Below the pieces are notes generated by a model. It was not told where the DNA came from and did no database searches. It worked only from the letters and a program-made list of their open reading frames with translations. A stretch of 64,000 nucleotides of DNA from Morchella semilibera (taxonomy: Eukaryota; Ascomycota; Pezizomycetes; Pezizales; Morchellaceae). Below are positions 58,601-64,000 of the stretch, in pieces. Where the stretch lies: assembly GCA_009192285.1 (NCBI GenBank), contig CM018604.1:4807746-4871745 (forward strand), read 5' to 3'. How positions within the stretch are numbered: position 1 is the first letter of the stretch; each line of letters starts with the position of its first letter. The translations under genes were made by a program, and so were the position numbers.

Positions 58601-59802
58601 ATACTCCTGACTAATTCCTCTTCCTACAATGTTGTCTGACCTTACTCTATACCGCCAGTTTTGTCCAATGGGTACTCTAACCTATGTTATTATGTTTTGG
58701 AACATGTTGAATTTATCATATAACGTGTTTCACTGGGAAAGCAATCGCCACCGGGAAAGCAATCGGGCCCTGTTGATGAAGGATGTTAGGACTAAAGTTC
58801 AGTCTAATATGAAGCTAAATATGTTGGAAGTACTTTTTGTTGTTTTTGGGTGATAATTACTTAGGATAGTGTGGTGGGGTTACTTTCAAAAGACCCAAAA
58901 GGAGGGGAAGAAATTATGTATTATGACACCACTCAACCTTAGAAAATTCATCCAAAATAATCCAAAGACATCTCAAGGGTGTTTCTGGACACTTTATTTG
59001 CTCCAGCCTCAAAATCCGAAATTTTTAAAGTCCTGTTGTCATGGTTGATTGCTTACCTGGTGATGATTGCTTTCCCAGTGAAACACGTTATTTGTAAAAC
59101 AAGATCTGTATCTGATAGTATTCAAATAAAATACTACAGCTAACTGAAAATATTGCAGAATAAACAATTTTACTAGTAGGTAAAATAACTATTGAGTATA
59201 CACTATACACCATCATATCTAAATGTCCTTTTCATACTGATTTGCCCTTGTAGTTCAGCAACTATCGGGTATTTAGTAGCTTTTTAATTTTGGATCATTG
59301 TTGTTTATAGTTGGGTTATATATGGACAGAGTCTGAAGCTCAAACATGAGATCAAATAGTAACTAATATTCAAAGCATTATAACCTTAATTTGATGCAAA
59401 CCTATTCTTGCCGCAGGTGCAATAAGAAAAGTTTATATGATTTCGTATGACTCTATTATTTATACCATAGCTCCACAATCTCCAATAAAGCAACAGCAAT
59501 TGATAAATTACCCCACTCCTCTTATGTGAGGTAGGGTAATTATTCCTAGAGGGTCAAGAAAATATATTTCCAAGATACATTAATGCCAGTCCACAAAAGA
59601 ATATAACTCTATATTAAGCTATTAATATTAATATTATAGGGTTTTTTTTGATTTTTAGTATTTTCATTGTGTAGTCTCTTATTGACCTGTGTTTCTATCA
59701 AACTTTATATTAGTAAATATTATTAATACATGGTAATAGCATTATCAAGATTTATTTATTTGCTGAAAAACTCTAATATGCAGGTAGGCCGGTCTTTACT
59801 CT
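58601..59802. other. AT-rich region with one MITE
   Basis: 1.2 kb without a recognisable gene. It contains the pogo-type MITE at 58723-59088; the rest is AT-rich and probably decayed repeat DNA. Confidence 0.5.
58723..59088. mobile_element. pogo/Fot1-type MITE
   Basis: 366 bp flanked by TA (58721-58722 and 59089-59090). Terminal inverted repeats start ACGTGTTTCACTGGGAAAGC; the outer 24 bp are perfect, and similarity extends to about 44 bp with the word AAGCAATC repeated. No transposase. The ends resemble the left end of the pogo element at 31143, ACGTTTTTGACCGGGAA. Confidence 0.85.
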
Positions 59803-60062
59803 TATCACAGTGTGGAGCGATGTCTAGAGGTATTGGGAGAAGAGGGATTAGTCAGGTGTTTTCTATATTCGATACGTTTCTATGACAAGGGTTGAGGTTG
59901 GAGTTGTAGGTTGGTAGTAATGCGGCCAGGTTTAGGATCGGATATAAGAAGTCTTAGAAAGTTCTATGGGTTTCTGTATAAAGATGCTCAGGTAAGTTAT
60001 CAGGGGAATATATATTGGGGTTTTGCCCTCGCTGGTATATAGTTTCTTTCCTCTTCATGCAA
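59803..60062 (+). repeat. Family B 5' fragment (B5)
   Basis: TATCACAGTGTGGAGCGATG followed by AGGGATTAGTCAGG, GTTCTATGGGTTTCTGT and a TATATATTGGGG box. The right part of the family is not recognisable before LTR A21. Confidence 0.68.
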
Positions 60063-60242
60063 CTCTCGTGGAAGGAAGGGTGTATGTACCGTTTCCCTTG
60101 TGCGTTCTTTGTCTGTTGTTTCCAGAGGACTTACTTACCAGGCACGGGGGCGATTCGCGAGATGCGAATGTCATCAGAAGGTGAGGGGGCATGGTGAGGG
60201 CTCGTAGGCTCCAGTCCCTGATATCTCTTGCTACTAGCTACA

Positions 60243-60881
60243 TGTCCCGGCGTCTTGGCATTAGTTCCGATGGTTCAGTAGTTGTAGCGCTATTGCGACG
60301 GATAGAGTTAGGTTAAGCGAGGATGGGGTGAGATGAGGCGGGGTTGTCGTTATTAGGTTCTATGAGATTCGATGGCGTGATGGATTTGTAATGTAAATAG
60401 TAAAGATGGTGGGGAGGAGTATGAGGTGTGGTTGCAATGGATTTCTACGGGTTTCTATGAGCTGATGTATGAGTCATAGTGGACTGGCAAAGGAGGGGTG
60501 TTAAATGGCGGAGATGGATGTTTTCTTAGTTCTTTCTTTCTTTTCTCTCTATCTTGTCTTCCTATTATCTCGGTACATAGGAAACTACTCCTACTTCTAC
60601 GCCATAGCCTCTCGTACCAAAAAGACTCTGTCCTCCAGAAAGAGGAAATCCATAGTACCTCTCATCGTTCCCGTTGGGGTCCATCTGGTCCCCACTGGCA
60701 CTCTCTCTGGCCTGCGCTCTTGTGTCTTTGCCCTTGCCTTTGCCTTCGCCGGTGCCTGTGCTTATGCCCGCTCGGTGCTGCCCCTGTCTTTGTCAGTCCC
60801 CTCGTCGCTTAGGCTGTGCTTCTCGAGTTCTTCTGCGTCATCATTGTCATCTTCTTCTTTGCGTCGGGTTACTCCGTTACA
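60243..60881 (+). repeat. Family A LTR (A21)
   Basis: Complete LTR, TGTCCCGGCGTCTTGGCA...TTACTCCGTTACA (last CACA changed to TACA). Flanks CTACA and TTACG could be a decayed duplication. Confidence 0.87.
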
Positions 60882-61887
60882 TTACGTATACATTCAAGTT
60901 ATAGGAATTGCTGAACCTATATGTTGGGTGTAATTACCTCTTGCTAGCTAGCACGTTACCTGAGTGGTAAGCCTCAGGCCCTGTAGTTGGACTGGCAATG
61001 GGACGTGTGGAGTATCCATGAGTTGGGGAGCAAGCAAGGAGAAGCGACGGGCCCGAAGGCAAAGGAACAACAAAGAAGCAACGAAGAAAGCAGTGATTCA
61101 TTATTGAATGTAGAGGAGCCTAGCCCTACCTCCCGAAGGACGGAGAGGCAGGGCTTAGGCAAGGAAGTAGTAAAGGAGAACTCTAGTAGAGGTAAAAATA
61201 TGTATTGAAGTATATACTAGAGTTCAGGTGAGAAGATGTTGCGTAGAGTGGAAAGGAAGACAGCATGGTGTGTCCATAGCCTTTTATAGTCCTCCCTACT
61301 TGGCGATCGGCTCCCTTCCCTCGACGAAGAGAAGAAAGGAAACATCGGAAAATACAGGTAACAGCGATCCTTCGGAGCTTTGATGGCTAATCTAAGGATA
61401 ATACATTGTAAACAAAGAAAGAAAAAAAACACAGAGTAACTATACAAAGGTCTTCGGGACGCAAGTAGTTAAACCGAAGACAATGGCCCAATGAACTATT
61501 AGCAACATCTATCTGGAGGGTAGCATGGTGTACCGGAAGCCCAGCCTAGACGCACTTCAAGCCTAAGGGGGAAGAGAGAAACGAAGTAAGGAGACATCGA
61601 AAGAACATACATCGGGGTTGTCCCCCGAATAAGCACCCATAAGCGAGTACTGTTGGGGGAGTACAGGATAAAGAAATATAAAAACCTTAACGCTGAACAT
61701 AGGAAATCATGCACCAAACCACTGCACCCATCAACATACTAATCTCCGATATCTAGGTGAGATCACCTAACATGCCTGCCATCGTCCCTGTCAGCGTGCT
61801 GACCCTCCATATACCCTTTGTGTTGTCGGGAGACCCATGATCTGCCAAGGCTAGATGAGTCCATGACAGCAACCTTCTTGTTCTATT
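60882..61887. other. Unassigned repeat-like region
   Basis: Open frame 60987-61208 (+, 73 aa, charged) is of unknown nature. 61190-61740 resembles an LTR on the minus strand (CTATAAAAGG box and GTTGCGTAGAGTGG), possibly another retrotransposon family. I cannot assign it securely. Confidence 0.4.
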
Positions 61888-62535
61888 TGTCCCGGCGCCT
61901 TGGCACCTGTCCCGATAGTTCGGTGGGCGATGCATGGTTGTGGTTGTTAGGGTAATGTTAAGCGAGAGTGGGGAGCGTGAGGTGGAGGTTGTCGTCATTA
62001 AGTTCTAGGAGGTTCGATGGCGTGATGGATTGGTAATATAGAATAGCGGAGATGGTGGGGCGGATTACGAGGTGTGGTAGCGACGGGTTTCTATGGAGTT
62101 CTATAAGCGAAAGTGTGAGTCATAGCGGACTAGTGGAGGAGGTGTGTTAAATAGTGGGGATAGACGTTTTCCTTAGTTCTTTTTTTCTGTTCTCTCTGTC
62201 TCGTCTTCCTGTCATCTCAGTATATAGGAATCTATTCCTATTCCAAGCCAAAGCCTCTCGTATCAATACTTGATTCTCTGACGAGGGGAAACTCATAGTA
62301 TCTCTCATCGTTCTCGTTGAGGTCCATCTGGTCCTCACTCTCCCTGTTCTGTGTTTCCGTGCCCTCGCCCTTGCCCTTGCCCTTGGCCTTGCCTTTGCCT
62401 TCGCCGGTGCTTGTGCCTGTACTTGCTCGGTGTTGCTCCTGTCTTCGTTAGTCTCCTCGTCCCTAGACTGTGCTCCTCGGGTTATCCTGCGTCATCATTG
62501 TCATCTTCTTCTTCGCGTCGAGCTACTCCGTCACA
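61888..62535 (+). mobile_element. Solo family A LTR (A22)
   Basis: 648 bp, TGTCCCGGCGCCTTGGCA...CTACTCCGTCACA, with a perfect 5-bp duplication CTATT (61883-61887, 62536-62540). It has the longest hexanucleotide tract in the window (CCTTGC words near 62365-62400). Confidence 0.93.
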
Positions 62536-62540
62536 CTATT

Positions 62541-62831
62541 AGTTAGTATATACTTTAGGACTCCTAGTTATTGCCAAAAAGTTCCTTCTATCCCCTTGGA
62601 GACAGGAGAACACTTATAGCCTCTGCCTCGTCTATAGCCCTTCTGCCCTTGCGTACCTCGTCCTTATCTCGTCTCACTTCGTCTCGCCTTGGTTTGATAC
62701 CTTGGCCTGTTACCTCCTCGGTCCGGCCAAGCTTCGTGATACTCACTCAATCTTGTCTCACCTCACCTTGCTCGGCCATTGTAGTATACCCTGGCTTGTC
62801 CTCGACCTTCTCTTCGTTTTACTCCATGATA
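62541..62831 (+). repeat. Family B 3' fragment (B7)
   Basis: Pyrimidine-rich, with CTCGCCTTGG and ending TTACTCCATGATA, matching the right half of family B. Confidence 0.6.
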
Positions 62832-63295
62832 ACACTTATACCAGTAAGTGCAGAGATGGATGGCAATGAACATCCAAAGAGGTTGGCAAAAAGAGGGGCA
62901 GAGGGTTCAAGAGTCGAATCAGATGCAAGGTATCAATTTCCAACTTGAAGAGGAAAATCAAGAAACAGTCCATGGCTATTTGGAAAACTACCAGAAACAC
63001 CATCAACAGGGAGAACGCAACCCCACCTCAGGAACTGATTTTTGAAAATAACTCAACAACCAACAGATATATCATCAAACCGACTTCAGATCCATCATCT
63101 CCATCTCAACTTGCATCTAATCACCAACTCCTGAAATCACAGCTCTTCTTTTGCAGAAGTTGCTGTGAATTTCCGCTTTTTTTCTGCTATTTTTTACCCC
63201 ACCTTGCTGCCAAGCCAGCGTCAAACAAAAACTCTGCCAAGCCGCCCTCACCCACCCCACTCAATTCCTAGCGCCATAGCCACACTAGCTCCAAC
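62832..63295 (+). other. Probable LINE 5' UTR
   Basis: Non-coding leader before the LINE ORF1 ATG at 63296. Short frames here (for example 62848-63045) are Gln/Glu-rich but unrecognised. Confidence 0.45.
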
Positions 63296-64000
63296 ATGTC
63301 TGAAGGGGTTGAGCAATCCCTGCCAGGAATGCCGTCATCCCCTCCCCCTGCACAGTCAGAAGACAGGGATATGAGAGTTAGAGATGACTATAGCATTGCC
63401 ATGGACAGAAGCGAACCTGAGGACCATATGGAAGATCCTAGCAGTGATCCTCTAGCCTCTAATGGCCAACAACACAGAATTATACCAACTAAAAGAGTAT
63501 TATTTCAATCTAATGAAAATATTTCTGGAAAAAGACAGGCTCTACCAGGACGTTCTGGTCAGCCTATTTCGTTTGGATCCTCAAACTACATCAATCAACG
63601 ACTATGGGACTGCGTTCAGACTCTCACATTGCAGAATACCGAAATCAAAGAACAGAATACCGAAATCAGAGAACAAAATCAACAGCTGATAACTCAGATT
63701 CAAGCATTACAGACCCTTGTTAACTCAGTCCTTGCCGCCACAAACCAAAACAACAATGAAATGAAGAGCAGATTCGATGCAATGGCTAGATCTATGAAAG
63801 CTTCAGCAATACAGAAAAATATACCACAATCATCAGCCCAGAACGCCACATCAGGCCCGGCAAACTCCAAACCTCAACTCAGCAAGAGAGCTCAAGGAAA
63901 GCAACCAGTCCATTCGAATGAGCATGTTCAACCCGTTCAGCTACAGGAGAAACAGAAGGATACTTGGGCAACTGTGACTAGGAAGGGAACTAGGCAACAG
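63296..64000 (+). CDS. LINE ORF1 (Gag-like), N-terminal part, open to window end
   Basis: 235 uninterrupted codons from ATG 63296, running off the window. The start is Pro/Asp-rich (MSEGVEQSLPGMPSSPPP). A coiled-coil region follows (TLQNTEIKEQNTEIREQNQQLITQIQALQTLV, about residues 105-136). The sequence ends DTWATVTRKGTRQQ. This layout fits the first ORF of Tad/I-type LINEs, whose zinc-knuckle C terminus (seen at 13182-13480) would lie beyond 64000. Such proteins bind the element RNA. The family assignment is an inference from layout and from the LINE pieces elsewhere in the window. Confidence 0.7.
   Translation, partial: MSEGVEQSLPGMPSSPPPAQSEDRDMRVRDDYSIAMDRSEPEDHMEDPSSDPLASNGQQHRIIPTKRVLFQSNENISGKRQALPGRSGQPISFGSSNYINQRLWDCVQTLTLQNTEIKEQNTEIREQNQQLITQIQALQTLVNSVLAATNQNNNEMKSRFDAMARSMKASAIQKNIPQSSAQNATSGPANSKPQLSKRAQGKQPVHSNEHVQPVQLQEKQKDTWATVTRKGTRQQ

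Noticed and set aside
60987-61208. 73-residue charged ORF as a retrotransposon or host gene
   Set aside because: No motif, and it runs into an LTR-like region of the other strand; evidence too weak.

Overview
The window looks like nuclear DNA of a filamentous fungus, most likely an ascomycete. The host genes have short GT-AG introns (47-103 nt). They are fungal in type: a quelling/MSUD-class RNA-dependent RNA polymerase, UBC7, SGT1 and the uracil-catabolism gene URC4. Almost everything else is transposable-element DNA stacked in nested insertions. The species cannot be named from sequence alone; a repeat-rich Pezizomycetes-like genome is one guess.

Layout. 1-5028: a Helitron on the minus strand (H1), broken by an LTR and itself inserted in the 5' LTR of a Ty3/gypsy chromovirus (gypsy-1, to 12183). 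12184-14573: LINE remnant and LTR fragments. 15536-21707: a second, structurally complete Helitron (H2) with an apparently intact 1,476-residue RepHel gene in four exons. 21715-22235: piggyBac remnant with a 32-bp perfect palindrome. 23264-28432: first host island, the RdRP gene (+) and UBC7 (-), convergent. 29027-31007: a small non-autonomous Helitron (H3) holding a Tc1 element. 31143-33341: a pogo/Fot1-like transposon. 33342-42351: gypsy-2, decayed and full of nested insertions. 42352-44850: LTR fragments and a LINE on the minus strand. 44851-51009: gypsy-3 remnant and a pile of LTRs. 51991-56711: second host island, SGT1 (-) and URC4 (-). 57590-62831: Tc1 relic, solo LTRs and a pogo-type MITE. 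63296-64000: the intact start of a LINE ORF1 running off the window.

Three small repeat families stand out. Family A is the ~630-bp gypsy LTR (TGTCCCGG...CCGTCACA), with about twenty copies, several with perfect 5-bp duplications. Family B is a ~450-500-bp LTR-like repeat with unusual TATCACGG...CCGTGATA ends and 5-bp duplications. The third is a ~137-bp MITE (CATCAGCAA...TTGCTGATG) with apparent 2-bp duplications; excising it restores the host transposon reading frames. The Helitrons share a 5' end (TCTACTATGTACT) and a 3' hairpin (CTCGCGGTCGCGAG) followed by CCCCTAG, and each sits between host A and T.

Most transposon genes are broken by stops, frameshifts or lost catalytic residues. H2 and the terminal LINE ORF1 are the exceptions. 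Among host genes, URC4 carries an apparent one-base frameshift in its N-terminal linker; the other three read through cleanly.
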